Positions 26,827 through 35,329 of a stretch of DNA of 64,000 nt are shown here, one piece after another. The notes below the pieces were generated by a model. That model had not been told where the DNA came from, did not search any database, and worked only from the letters and a program-made list of their open reading frames with translations. How positions within the stretch are numbered: position 1 is the stretch's first letter; each line of letters begins with the position of its first letter. Both the position numbers and the translations under genes were made by a program. Source of the DNA: SAR202 cluster bacterium bin22 (GTDB lineage Bacteria > Chloroflexota > Dehalococcoidia > Lucifugimonadales > UBA3495); the NCBI GenBank assembly GCA_002238505.1, contig MPMM01000001.1, forward strand, positions 868,001-932,000, written 5' to 3'.

Positions 26827-28005
26827 GTGGAGTTTTCCAGCAGACTGGGCAAACTGGCCCCCTATCCCTTCGTAGAAATTTCCCGGATTATCGCCGAGAA
26901 ACGGGCAGCGGGGGCCGACGTGGTCACCTTTGGCATTGGCGACCCGGATATTCCCACACCCCAGCCCATCGTTGACCGGCTTCTTACGGCCTCGCAGGAC
27001 CCGCCCAACCACCGTTACCCCGAAACCGATGGCTTGCCGGAAATGCGGCGTGCCATCGCCGAGTGGTACGAAAACAGGTTTGCGGTGAAACTGGATGCCG
27101 ACAAGGAGGTCCTGCCACTGATTGGCGCCAAGGAAGGAATTGGCCATGTGGCCTTCTGTTTCCTTGACCCGGGAGATATCGCCCTGGTGCCCGACCCGGC
27201 TTACCCCGTTTATGGCGTGGGCACGATGTTTGCAGGGGCCGAGAGTTACATAATGCCGCTGCTGGAAGAGAATGGCTGGCTTCCGGACCTTTCGGCCATC
27301 CCGGATGACGTGGCCAGGAAAGCCAAGGTCATGTGGCTCAACTATCCCAATAACCCGACCAGCGCGGTGGCCAGCGCTGAAGACCTGGCCACCTATGTTG
27401 CCTATTGCCGAGAACGCGACATCGCCCTGTTGCACGACGCAGCCTACAGCGAAGTTGGCTACGACGGTTACAAGGCCACCAGCGTGATGCAGATAGCAGG
27501 CGCTATGGATGTGGGCATTGAGTTTCATTCCCTGTCCAAGAGCTACAATATGACCGGATGGCGAATGGGGATGGCAGTGGGCAACGCCGATATGATCAAG
27601 GCGCTGTTTCAAATAAAGGCAAACCTGGATTCGGGCGTGCCACAGGCGATACAGGAAATGTCAATGGAAGCCCTGACCGGACCCCAGGACTGTATTGAGG
27701 ACAACCGGGTGATTTACCAGTGGCGCAGGGACAGGGTCGTGGAGGCCCTGCGCAAGATGGGACTCACAGTAGCCGTGCCTCAGGCCAGCATTTATATCTG
27801 GGCCAGGGTTCCAGAGGGGTTCAGTTCGGCAGATTTTGCCGCCCGCCTGCTTGAGGATATAGACATTGTCGTCACCCCGGGCTCGAGCTACGGGCAGTAT
27901 GGCGAAGGTTACATAAGATTGTCACTTACCACACCGGACGAGCGCGTAGAAACGGGCTGCCAGCGGCTGGAAAACTGGACGATACCGGCGCCGCGGGAGG
28001 GATAG
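26827..28005 (+). CDS. dapL: LL-diaminopimelate aminotransferase
   Basis: 392-residue fold-type I PLP aminotransferase. DapL converts tetrahydrodipicolinate directly to LL-diaminopimelate with glutamate as amino donor, bypassing succinylated or acetylated intermediates. Diagnostic segments: VVTFGIGDPDIPTP, HRYPETDGLPEMRRAIAEWY, LNYPNNPTSAVAS, the DAAYSEVGYDGYKA loop, and the Schiff-base lysine in SLSKSYNMTGWRMG. Location next to dapF supports this over a generic aminotransferase call. The start is GTG at 26827 with AGGAG 7 nt upstream. Confidence 0.9.
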   Translation: MEFSSRLGKLAPYPFVEISRIIAEKRAAGADVVTFGIGDPDIPTPQPIVDRLLTASQDPPNHRYPETDGLPEMRRAIAEWYENRFAVKLDADKEVLPLIGAKEGIGHVAFCFLDPGDIALVPDPAYPVYGVGTMFAGAESYIMPLLEENGWLPDLSAIPDDVARKAKVMWLNYPNNPTSAVASAEDLATYVAYCRERDIALLHDAAYSEVGYDGYKATSVMQIAGAMDVGIEFHSLSKSYNMTGWRMGMAVGNADMIKALFQIKANLDSGVPQAIQEMSMEALTGPQDCIEDNRVIYQWRRDRVVEALRKMGLTVAVPQASIYIWARVPEGFSSADFAARLLEDIDIVVTPGSSYGQYGEGYIRLSLTTPDERVETGCQRLENWTIPAPREG

Positions 28006-28060
28006 GGTTATTCCCAAAAAGACTGTCAACACCGAGCCCGAAAGGGAAAGAGCGATACTG

Positions 28061-29173
28061 GTGGCGGTGGAACTGAAGAGCCGCGACCACATGTGGGAAC
28101 TGGACGACACCCTTGAGGAACTGGCCTACCTGAGCGACGCCGCCGGCGCCCAGGTGGTGGGCAGGGTCACCCAAAGGGCGGACCGGTTGACGCCTACCTA
28201 CATGGGCAAGGGCAAGCTGCAGGAAGTGCAAGCCGCTGTAGCCGATGAGCAGGCTGAAACGGTCATTTTTGATGACGAACTGACGCCCACCCAGCAGCGC
28301 AACCTGGAAGCCGCGCTCCAGGTTAAAGTCATTGACCGAACTGCCCTCATTCTTGACGTATTCGGTCGTCACGCCCGTACCCATGAAGGGAAGCTCCAGG
28401 TTGAACTGGCCCAGCATCAATACCTGCTGCCCCGCCTGGTAGGTCAGTGGTCTCACCTTGAAAGGCTGGGCGGGGGAATCGGTACGAGAGGCCCTGGTGA
28501 AACCCAGCTGGAGACAGACCGACGCCTAATCCGGCGACACATCCAGCGGATACAGACAGAACTGGACAAGGTAAGGGAACGGCGGTCCATCTACGTTGAG
28601 AGACGCAAGAAGGCCAGCATACCCACTGCGTCGCTGGTCGGATATACCAATGCCGGAAAGTCCACGCTGTTCAACGCCCTGTGCAACGCCGGCGTCGAAG
28701 CGGAAAACCAGTTGTTTTCCACATTGGATCCGGTTACCCGCCGCATTCGCCTGCCCTCCGGCGACGAACTGCTCTTGACCGATACGGTGGGCTTTATTCA
28801 GAAGCTGTCTCCAATGGTCGTGGCCGCATTTCGGGCCACATTGGAGGAACTGGCAGAATCGGACATTTTGCTGCACGTCCTGGACATCACCCACCCCAAG
28901 GCTCCTGAACAGGCCGAGGTGGTGGAGGAAACCCTGGAAGACCTGGGCTTGAGCAAGAAACCCCGCCTGCTGGTAATCAACAAGATGGATCTGCTGGCCG
29001 AGTCGGATTCCGGAGAATCTCCCATGGCGCCGCCGGGGCTTCAATCCTACCCCAGCGTCTTGATCTCCGCAGCCAGGGGCTGGAACCTGGACCTGCTGCT
29101 GGAAGAAGTTGAGGCTCAGCTGGTTGAGATGGACGGTCCGATGACGGTGCTACAGTCTGTGGCAGGGGACTGA
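28061..29173 (+). CDS. hflX: GTPase HflX (ribosome-associated)
   Basis: At least 370 residues. HflX binds the 50S subunit and splits or rescues stalled ribosomes. The N-terminal domain (LEELAYLSDAAGAQVVGR, TYMGKGKLQEVQ, GGIGTRGPGETQLETDRRL) and the G domain (G1 GYTNAGKSTLFN, G3 LTDTVGFIQKL, G4 INKMD) are complete. The first standard start in frame is GTG 28061, but it falls inside the conserved strand ERAILVAVEL. The frame is open further upstream with no ATG, GTG or TTG, and an ATT at 28010 lies 9 nt after GGGAGG. A non-standard start or extension is therefore likely. It closes the housekeeping run. Confidence 0.92.
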   Translation: MAVELKSRDHMWELDDTLEELAYLSDAAGAQVVGRVTQRADRLTPTYMGKGKLQEVQAAVADEQAETVIFDDELTPTQQRNLEAALQVKVIDRTALILDVFGRHARTHEGKLQVELAQHQYLLPRLVGQWSHLERLGGGIGTRGPGETQLETDRRLIRRHIQRIQTELDKVRERRSIYVERRKKASIPTASLVGYTNAGKSTLFNALCNAGVEAENQLFSTLDPVTRRIRLPSGDELLLTDTVGFIQKLSPMVVAAFRATLEELAESDILLHVLDITHPKAPEQAEVVEETLEDLGLSKKPRLLVINKMDLLAESDSGESPMAPPGLQSYPSVLISAARGWNLDLLLEEVEAQLVEMDGPMTVLQSVAGD

Positions 29174-29419
29174 CGAAGCTCGTCACTCGTGACGAGAGAG
29201 TTTCGGAAGGAAAATGCGGAGGGACCGGCTGCCGAACCCCTCGGATGAGCCCGACAGGTTGGTTCGCACAATAGACGTTATGTAACATCCCCAGCGGTTT
29301 TACCCTCAATTTGTTGACATAACCGTTTTCGTCCTGGTTGATCCGCACCCTCGCCTAAGTCCGGTCCCCGTTTTGATCTTGTTACTCCGCCAATCACTTG
29401 GCGTTCTGGAGGAGATTCC

Positions 29420-30169
29420 ATGCGTGTAGAAGGAAAAGTCGCCCTGATCAGCGGCGGAGCCCGGGGAATTGGCGCCGCGTCGGCGAGGTTGCTGGCCAGT
29501 GAAGGAGCAGCGGTTGTCCTGGCAGATGTTCTCGAGGAAGACGGGAAGGCCACCGAGGCGCAGATTTCCGAGGCGGGCGGCAGGGCCACCTTTATGAGGC
29601 TGGACGTTACCGATGAGGTCAACTGGCAAAGGGTGATCGACGCTACAGTGGCCGCCTACGGGAAACTGGACGTGGTGGTAAACAACGCCGGCATCAGCGG
29701 CCGCTCCACGGTGGAGGAGACTGCGGAGGAGACCTGGGACCGGGTTATGGCTGTCAACGGTAAGGGCGTGTTCCTGGGTACCAAGCTGGCCATACCGGAG
29801 CTACGAAGGGTCGGAGGGGGTTCGATAATCAATATCTCCTCGATTTACGGCATTGTGGGCAGCGAGACCTCTTCCGCATACCATGCTTCCAAAGGGGCGG
29901 TCCGAATCTTTACCAAGGCCGCTGCCATCCAGTATGCCGCTGAGGGCATTCGGGTAAACTCGGTGCACCCGGGCTTTGTGGACAGCCCCATGACCCAGAG
30001 TTCCCATGCCATACCGGAAATACACGACCTGCGGGTAGGGAGGACACCCCTGGGCCGTATGGGCACACCCGAGGACATAGCGGCGGGGGTCCTGTACCTG
30101 GCCTCGGATGAGTCATCCTTCGTTACGGGCAGCGAGCTGGTTATTGACGGGGGCATGACGGCGCAATAA
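29420..30169 (+). CDS. SDR family oxidoreductase
   Basis: 249-residue classical short-chain dehydrogenase/reductase. The NAD(P)-binding motif is [15 protein letters not shown], the NNAG motif is [11 protein letters not shown], and the catalytic Ser and YxxxK are in [11 protein letters not shown] and YHASKGAVR. The C-terminus [15 protein letters not shown] is typical. Asp at the end of strand 2 (VLADVLEED) favours NAD. It most resembles glucose-1-dehydrogenase or hydroxysteroid-dehydrogenase-like members; the substrate is unknown. GGAGGAG lies 5 nt before the ATG. The 246-bp gap upstream holds a small imperfect hairpin after hflX and a TTGACA at 29314 without a clear -10. Confidence 0.88.
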   Translation: MRVEGKVALISGGARGIGAASARLLASEGAAVVLADVLEEDGKATEAQISEAGGRATFMRLDVTDEVNWQRVIDATVAAYGKLDVVVNNAGISGRSTVEETAEETWDRVMAVNGKGVFLGTKLAIPELRRVGGGSIINISSIYGIVGSETSSAYHASKGAVRIFTKAAAIQYAAEGIRVNSVHPGFVDSPMTQSSHAIPEIHDLRVGRTPLGRMGTPEDIAAGVLYLASDESSFVTGSELVIDGGMTAQ

Positions 30170-30362
30170 TCCGGTTTCAGTCTGCGTTGCCTGGCTGAAC
30201 CAGTAGCGGAAGCACAGGTCGGCCCCGGTTACTCGTCATGGGCATTCGCATCAAAGGATGGAAATGCAGACCTGGGGATCAGGAATTGGTCCGATACTGA
30301 CCGGGGCGTGAGATGAGGACAGGGTCGATGCGCGGTCACCCTGAACCGGGCCAGAATCAGGG

Positions 30363-30391
30363 TTGCGCCAGGGGCCTGCTTTGCCTATAAT
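30363..30391 (+). promoter_or_regulatory. Promoter of the tRNA cluster
   Basis: TTGCGC (30363-30368), a 17-bp spacer and a perfect TATAAT (30386-30391) place transcription start about 16 nt before the first tRNA. The 244-bp stretch after the SDR gene contains nothing else I recognise. Confidence 0.65.
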
Positions 30392-30413
30392 GGCTTCCCT
30401 AGCGGAACCGGAG

Positions 30414-30489
30414 GGGCGGTTAGCTCAGTGGTTAGAGCGCCTCGTTCACACCGAGGAGGTCGGAGGTTCAAATCCTCCATCGCCCACCA
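30414..30489 (+). tRNA. tRNA-Val (anticodon CAC)
   Basis: 76 nt cloverleaf: acceptor GGGCGGT/ATCGCCC, D-arm GCTC, anticodon loop TTCACAC (CAC, reads GUG), T-loop TTCAAAT, with CCA encoded. First gene of a four-tRNA cluster. Confidence 0.95.
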
Positions 30490-30528
30490 CTTGGCAACCA
30501 GGTGTCTGTCCGTATCCGTTACTGCTGT

Positions 30529-30614
30529 GCCGAGGTGGCGAAACGGCAGACGCGCTGCGTTCAGGGCGCAGTGTCCTTATGGACGTGTGGGTTCAAATCC
30601 CTCCCTCGGCACCA
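30529..30614 (+). tRNA. tRNA-Leu (anticodon CAG)
   Basis: 86 nt with a long variable arm, as expected for leucine. Acceptor GCCGAGG/CCTCGGC, anticodon loop TTCAGGG (CAG, reads CUG), T-loop TTCAAAT, encoded CCA. Confidence 0.95.
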
Positions 30615-30659
30615 GGAAGACGGCAAATAAGCCGTTACCTGTTTAGAATGGCGTTGCTT

Positions 30660-30735
30660 GCGCTTGTAGCTCAGTGGATAGAGCGCTGCCCTGCGGAGGC
30701 AGAGGTCGTGGGTTCGAATCCCGCCAAGCGCGCCA
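30660..30735 (+). tRNA. tRNA-Arg (anticodon GCG)
   Basis: 76 nt. Acceptor GCGCTTG/CAAGCGC with discriminator G, anticodon stem CTGCC/GGCAG and loop CTGCGGA, which gives GCG (reads CGC), encoded CCA. Most bacteria read CGN arginine codons with ACG (inosine), so GCG is less usual. Confidence 0.92.
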
Positions 30736-30799
30736 TTTTCTAAATTTGCTTATGTAAACCCTGCCCTGGCTCCTTACTCTTGGAGAGTCTCCGTTTCCT

Positions 30800-30876
30800 G
30801 GGCGGTTAGCTCAGATGGTTAGAGCGCCTGCTTTACACGCAGGAGGTCACTGGTTCGAGTCCAGTACTGCCCACCA
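30800..30876 (+). tRNA. tRNA-Val (anticodon TAC)
   Basis: 77 nt. Acceptor GGGCGGT/ACTGCCC, anticodon stem CCTGC/GCAGG with loop TTTACAC (UAC), T-loop TTCGAGT, encoded CCA. Second valine isoacceptor of the cluster. Confidence 0.95.
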
Positions 30877-31053
30877 TTTCTCATCCCCTCTGTTTCCCCA
30901 AAATCCCCGCTTGAACTCTCCCTCCAAACCAATCCCAGCTCTCGTTGCGGGCGCATTCTGTTCTGTACTGCCTTGATGGAGTATCAGGCCAAACAAGCGG
31001 GCCGTGTCCCGCACTCACCCCAAGCAAGCCTCCCTCAGCTGCAACTGCTTACG

Positions 31054-31080
31054 TTGATCAAGTCCTCTGCGTGATACAAT
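31054..31080 (+). promoter_or_regulatory. Weak promoter candidate before the GPP34 gene
   Basis: TTGATC (31054) and TACAAT (31075-31080) are separated by 15 bp, shorter than ideal. They lie about 100 bp before the start at 31181. The rest of the 304-bp gap after the tRNA cluster is pyrimidine-rich and featureless. Confidence 0.3.
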
Positions 31081-31180
31081 GTATACAGTTATCCAACGGA
31101 AATAGAAGACCCGAAAGTAAAAAGAGACTGCATACTGGATTCTTGGGAGCCATTGAAGACAAACCATTGGTGGAGGTCAT

Positions 31181-31837
31181 ATGAATATGTTGCGATTTGC
31201 CGAAGAGATTATTCTTCTGTTGTTGCGGGATGAAGACGGCAGATTCATCCAGATACCGACCTGGTCAATGGATTATGCAATCGCGGGCGCTGTTCTGATG
31301 GACCTGGCGATGGAAAACCGCATCGATACGGACCTTGAGAACCTCCTTCTCATTGACTCCAGCCCTGTGGGCGACGATATCCTAGACCCGGTACTGGCCG
31401 AAGTCTCCGAGGGAGGCAACAGTGACACTCGCTACTGGGTGGAACAGGTTTCCAGGAGAGGGGCGGAGATCAGGGAAAGAGCCCTGGAAAGACTGGTGGA
31501 GAAGGGTATTCTGGAGAAGGAAGACGACCGCTTCCTCTGGGTGTTCCGTTCCAGGAGATACCCCACACTGGACGGAAACGCAGAGCGAGAAGTAAAGCTG
31601 CGCATCCTGAACGTGCTGTTCTCGGATGAAATACCCGACCCCAGAGATCAAATGATTATCTGCCTGGCCGACGCCTGCGGAATCTTCCCCAGGATACTGT
31701 CCCGGCAAGAGCATGCCAACGCTGCTGACCGGATTGCCCAGGTCAGCAGGCTCGACCTGATAGGACAGACCATGTCCCAGGCGATACACGACATCCAGGT
31801 GTCGGTTGCCGTGTCGCACCAGGCACACATGATTTAG
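31181..31837 (+). CDS. GPP34 (GOLPH3/Vps74-like) family protein
   Basis: 218 residues. It begins with the family hallmark of a hydrophobic helix followed by EIILLLLRDEDGRFI, then YAIAGAVLMDLAMENRID, the paired RERALERLVEKGILEKEDDR hairpin and a C-terminal helical half (AREVKLR-like, DQMIICLADACGIF). In eukaryotes GOLPH3/Vps74 binds phosphatidylinositol 4-phosphate on Golgi membranes; bacterial GPP34 proteins are found mainly in Actinobacteria and some other phyla and their function is largely unknown. A membrane-surface role is possible but not shown. GGAGG lies 5 nt before the ATG. It is flanked by the tRNA cluster and dxs. Confidence 0.75.
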   Translation: MNMLRFAEEIILLLLRDEDGRFIQIPTWSMDYAIAGAVLMDLAMENRIDTDLENLLLIDSSPVGDDILDPVLAEVSEGGNSDTRYWVEQVSRRGAEIRERALERLVEKGILEKEDDRFLWVFRSRRYPTLDGNAEREVKLRILNVLFSDEIPDPRDQMIICLADACGIFPRILSRQEHANAADRIAQVSRLDLIGQTMSQAIHDIQVSVAVSHQAHMI

Positions 31838-31892
31838 CGTTTTGGCAGGCCAGATTGTTCCTGGACGCGTCCCATCGGCATACAAGCCATTC

Positions 31893-31921
31893 TTGACATA
31901 GCAAGGGCGGTATTCTAGGCT
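31893..31921 (+). promoter_or_regulatory. Candidate promoter of dxs
   Basis: A perfect TTGACA (31893-31898), a 17-bp spacer and TAGGCT (31916-31921) lie about 85 bp before the dxs ATG at 32006. The -10 match is weak. Confidence 0.4.
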
Positions 31922-32005
31922 TTACAACTGTTACGCAGGCTCTCGTTTTCAGCTTGAGGCCACAATTGGCCGGCAAAGAGCATTCAGGACCGCAGGAATC
32001 GGTTT

Positions 32006-33898
32006 ATGTCATCCCGTCTATTGGACAGTATTGAGTCCCCTTCAGATCTCAAGGGCCTTAGCCAGGCGGAACTGGCGCAAGTGGCCGAGGAGATTCGGGA
32101 TACCATTGTTTCGGTAATAACCGAAAGGGGCGGGCACCTGGCTTCCAACCTTGGCGTGGTGGAGTTGACGCTGGCCATTCACCGCGCGTTTGACAGCCCA
32201 ACCGACCGGATAGTCTGGGACACCACGAACCAGATGTACAGCCACAAGCTGGTTACCGGTCGCCGGGATGAGTTCAAGGATATACGCCTGGCAGGAGGAC
32301 TTTCGGGCTTCGGAGAACCTGCGGAAAGCCCCCACGACACACTTTGCGCCGGGCACGCGGGCACCGGCCTGTCCGTCGCGTTGGGAATCGCCCAGTCTGC
32401 CGCTATTCGGGGTGTGGATTCCTGGACCATTGCCGTAGTTGGCGACGGGGCGATGACCTCGGGTTCCAGCTTCGAAGCGGTCAACAACATCGTTCACTTT
32501 AATCCGGAGAAGCTGATTGTCGTTCTTAACGACAACGGCATGTCGATTTCAGAGAACATCGGGTTTCTGACCAACTGGCGCAAGCGCGTCATTACCCACC
32601 CCGAGTACCAGGCAATGATTGCCCGGATGCGGGCCCTCTCCAGGCGCGTGCCCACAGGCGATGTCATTTACCGCCTAGTAAAGCGTTTTAACGACAGCCT
32701 GGATACCTTTATTCTTCCCACAGTCTTCTGGAACGAAATGGGCTTCCAGTACCTTGGCCCCGTTGACGGGCACGATATCCGGCAACTGGAACAGACCCTG
32801 GAACAGGCCAGGTTAACTACCGGGCAGGTTCCACTGGTCCACGTGGTTACCCACAAGGGACATGGCTACGAACCGGCTGAGGAAGATCCCATCAAATTTC
32901 ACCAGCCGAGTTCTCCGCTGGGCGCCGGGTCGGGAGCGCCTACCTACTCCAAGGTCTTCGCGGACACCGTCAGCAGGCTTATGGCCGAGGATGAAACGGT
33001 AATCGGCGTGTCCGCCGCCATGCTTGAAGGTACCGGCCTGGAAGAGGTCCGCCAGAGGTATCCGCAGCGGGTATTTGACGTGGGCATTGCGGAGCAACAT
33101 GCCGTCAGCATGGCGGCGGGGATGGCGTCCACAGGGATGAAACCCTTTGTGTCAATCTATTCCACCTTTCTGCAGCGGGCGTTCGACCAATTGGTCCACG
33201 ACGTGTGCCTCCAGAACCTGCCGGTAACCGTGATTGCGGATCGGGCAGGAATTGTCGGTGAGGACGGCAAGACCCATCACGGCTTCCTGGACCTTTCCTA
33301 CATGCGCTGCCTGCCCAACGCCGTAGTTGCGGCCCCCATGGACGAGAACGACCTGCAGCACCTGGTTTACACCGCCTACAAGCATCCGGGGCCCTTTGCC
33401 ATTCGCATAGCCCGGGGGACGGCCACCGGCTGCACCATGGACGAAGAACTCCGCGAATTGCCCCTGGGAAGGGGCCGGGTCATCCGGGAGGGCAGTGACG
33501 TGGTGATATTCGGGCTGGGCAAGGCCGCCACGGCCGCGCTGGAGGCCTCCGACCTGCTGGTCAGCTACGGTATTGCCTGTGGCGTGGTAAATCCTGTCTT
33601 CGTCAAACCTTTGGATGTCAGTCTGCTGGTAGATTCAGCCCGCGCCTCGGGCCGCATCGTCACAGTCGAGGAGAATGTCCTGGCAGGAGGCTTTGGTTCG
33701 GCAGTCCTTGAAGCCCTATCGGCGGCAGGTCTGGATGATGTGGCGGTTCACCGCATCGGTATGCCCGATTCTTTCGTGGAACACGGTACGGCGGGCGACC
33801 AGCGCCATGAACTTCAGCTGGATGCCGAGGGAATTGCTGCCCAGATTCTGGAGACGTTTTTCCCCGACCGAACTGCCGTGAGCGCCGCTTCTGACTAG
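32006..33898 (+). CDS. dxs: 1-deoxy-D-xylulose-5-phosphate synthase, variant active-site motif
   Basis: 630 residues, normal length, ThDP-dependent. Condenses pyruvate and glyceraldehyde 3-phosphate to DXP, the first step of the MEP isoprenoid pathway. Domain 1 has GGHLASNLGVVEL and the ThDP/metal motif GDGAMTSGSSFEAVNN with LNDNGMSISENIG; domain 2 has the catalytic glutamate in DVGIAEQHAVSMAAG and DRAGIVGEDGKTHHG. However the normally invariant WDVGHQ reads W71-DTTN-Q76, losing the second active-site histidine. It is therefore either a divergent DXS or a DXS-like enzyme with another acceptor. Spacing to the cupin gene is 30 bp. AGGA precedes the ATG. Confidence 0.85.
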   Translation: MSSRLLDSIESPSDLKGLSQAELAQVAEEIRDTIVSVITERGGHLASNLGVVELTLAIHRAFDSPTDRIVWDTTNQMYSHKLVTGRRDEFKDIRLAGGLSGFGEPAESPHDTLCAGHAGTGLSVALGIAQSAAIRGVDSWTIAVVGDGAMTSGSSFEAVNNIVHFNPEKLIVVLNDNGMSISENIGFLTNWRKRVITHPEYQAMIARMRALSRRVPTGDVIYRLVKRFNDSLDTFILPTVFWNEMGFQYLGPVDGHDIRQLEQTLEQARLTTGQVPLVHVVTHKGHGYEPAEEDPIKFHQPSSPLGAGSGAPTYSKVFADTVSRLMAEDETVIGVSAAMLEGTGLEEVRQRYPQRVFDVGIAEQHAVSMAAGMASTGMKPFVSIYSTFLQRAFDQLVHDVCLQNLPVTVIADRAGIVGEDGKTHHGFLDLSYMRCLPNAVVAAPMDENDLQHLVYTAYKHPGPFAIRIARGTATGCTMDEELRELPLGRGRVIREGSDVVIFGLGKAATAALEASDLLVSYGIACGVVNPVFVKPLDVSLLVDSARASGRIVTVEENVLAGGFGSAVLEALSAAGLDDVAVHRIGMPDSFVEHGTAGDQRHELQLDAEGIAAQILETFFPDRTAVSAASD

Positions 33899-33928
33899 CT
33901 TGAATGATTGCCCAGGAGGCCCTTCGCA

Positions 33929-34282
33929 ATGAAGATTCACCGCATTTACACCGGTGACGATGGCCAGGCCCACATCGACCAGATCGAGACCGAAGAGTTC
34001 CCCAATCCCGCTTCCCTTACCGAAGTCTCGGAACTCAGATTCCGAGTCCAGCAGCCGGGCCAGTTTTCCGACTGGCACGTGGAGTCCCGTAGGAACTACA
34101 TCATCACCCTGTCCGGAGAGGGAGAAATCGGACTGGGAGACGGCTCGCTGCATCGCTTCGGTCCTGGGGCCGTAGTGCTGGTAGAGGACCTGACGGGGCA
34201 GGGCCACACCACCAGGGTTTCCAGTGACGTGCCCCGGATAACCATCGCAGTACCCCTGGCCAACCAGACCCCCGGAACTTAG
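33929..34282 (+). CDS. Cupin-fold protein
   Basis: 117 residues forming a single small beta-barrel: SELRFRVQQPGQFSDWHVESRRNYIITLSGEGEIGLGDGSLHRFGPG, then VVLVEDLTGQGHTTRV. The pattern GEGEIGLGDG with the downstream GxHxT resembles cupin motifs 1 and 2, with His in SDWH and GQGH as possible metal ligands. The function is unknown. AGGAGG lies 10 nt before the ATG at 33929, which I prefer over an in-frame TTG at 33908. It is probably cotranscribed with dxs and the alpha/beta hydrolase that follows 14 bp later. Confidence 0.72.
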   Translation: MKIHRIYTGDDGQAHIDQIETEEFPNPASLTEVSELRFRVQQPGQFSDWHVESRRNYIITLSGEGEIGLGDGSLHRFGPGAVVLVEDLTGQGHTTRVSSDVPRITIAVPLANQTPGT

Positions 34283-34296
34283 CCTCCCTTACCTGT

Positions 34297-35079
34297 ATGC
34301 CCCATTTGGAAATCGACGGCGTAAGGACATGGTACCGGACTGAACCTCAATCCGGCCTCGAAAGCGGCACAGATTCCACACCCCTGTTGCTGGCCCATGG
34401 CTTCATGCAGCGCAGTGAGGACTGGGTTAAAGCGGGTTATGTAAACTCCCTTGTCCTGCACCGTCCACTCATACTGGTGGACTTCAGGGGACACGGGAAG
34501 AGCGACAAACCCCACGACGTTGCAGACTACCGGATGGAACTGCTGGTGTCGGACCTGGTCCGAGTCCTTGACGCGCTAGAGGAAGAAACTGTGGACTTCC
34601 TGGGGTATTCCTTTGGCGCCTGGGTGGGTTTCGGTTTCATCAAGTTTGCTCGGGAAAGACTGCGTTCCCTCGTTCTGGGGGGAATGCACCCTTATGTCCG
34701 CGACCCATACCCGCTCAACCGCAGGATCGAGCGGTTCTCCAGCGCCAGGGACGCTCTGGCTGCTGGTGGCCGCCATGCCGACCTGATTCCTGACAATGTA
34801 AGGGCGCAGTTCGCTCAAAATGACGTGGAAGCCCTGATTGCGCTGACCACCGCCATACGGGACTCGGAAGGCTTCGAAGAAGCGCTGGATTCCCTGTCAG
34901 TCCCGGGGCTGATATATGCCGGTGAAGAGGACCCGGCATGTGCCTTGGCCCAAAGGTGCGCTGAAGGCCACGAGACACTGGAGTTTCTCTCCCTGCCCGG
35001 CCTTGGCCATATGGATGTATGGGAGCGTAGCGAGGTGGCCCTGCCCCGTATAGTTCATTTTCTGGAAGGGGTGGAATAG
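34297..35079 (+). CDS. Alpha/beta hydrolase
   Basis: 260 residues of the classical single-domain alpha/beta hydrolase fold. LLLAHGFMQRSEDW carries the oxyanion HG motif, LVDFRGHGKSDKP is the conserved turn, the nucleophile elbow is FLGYSFGAWVGF (GxSxG), and the terminal histidine is in LPGLGHMDVW. The acid is probably the Asp in YAGEEDPACA. The substrate (ester, lactone or similar) is not predictable. It follows the cupin gene closely without an obvious ribosome-binding site. A 12-bp repeat and the promoter of the next operon lie downstream. Confidence 0.85.
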   Translation: MPHLEIDGVRTWYRTEPQSGLESGTDSTPLLLAHGFMQRSEDWVKAGYVNSLVLHRPLILVDFRGHGKSDKPHDVADYRMELLVSDLVRVLDALEEETVDFLGYSFGAWVGFGFIKFARERLRSLVLGGMHPYVRDPYPLNRRIERFSSARDALAAGGRHADLIPDNVRAQFAQNDVEALIALTTAIRDSEGFEEALDSLSVPGLIYAGEEDPACALAQRCAEGHETLEFLSLPGLGHMDVWERSEVALPRIVHFLEGVE

Positions 35080-35097
35080 GCGGTCATCCACGGCTTT

Positions 35098-35133
35098 TCC
35101 ATGTTCTTCTCCATGTCCTTCTCCATGTCCTTG
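35098..35133. repeat. 12-bp microsatellite, three copies
   Basis: TCCATGTCCTTC-type units run at 35098, 35110 and 35122 with two mismatches, just after the hydrolase gene stop. Non-coding. Confidence 0.7.
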
Positions 35134-35258
35134 AGTCACTCCCATCGAAGGCGCATGCTGTTAGAGCTGGGCAGCGCCAGGGGAGACTGGTGTGTCTGTT
35201 CCGGCGTTTTTTGCGGCTGCACCGGACGCGCCGCGAGGCGCCGATGCCTTTTCCGGGT

Positions 35259-35287
35259 TTGATTTAGCCCTATGGGTATCGTAGAAT
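35259..35287 (+). promoter_or_regulatory. Promoter of the first oxidoreductase operon
   Basis: TTGATT (35259-35264), a 17-bp spacer and TAGAAT (35282-35287) lie 43 bp before the first ATG at 35330, giving a leader of about 35 nt. Confidence 0.55.
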
Positions 35288-35329
35288 AGCTGGGCATTCA
35301 GGACCGCCGCACCCTTCAGGAGTTGTTCC

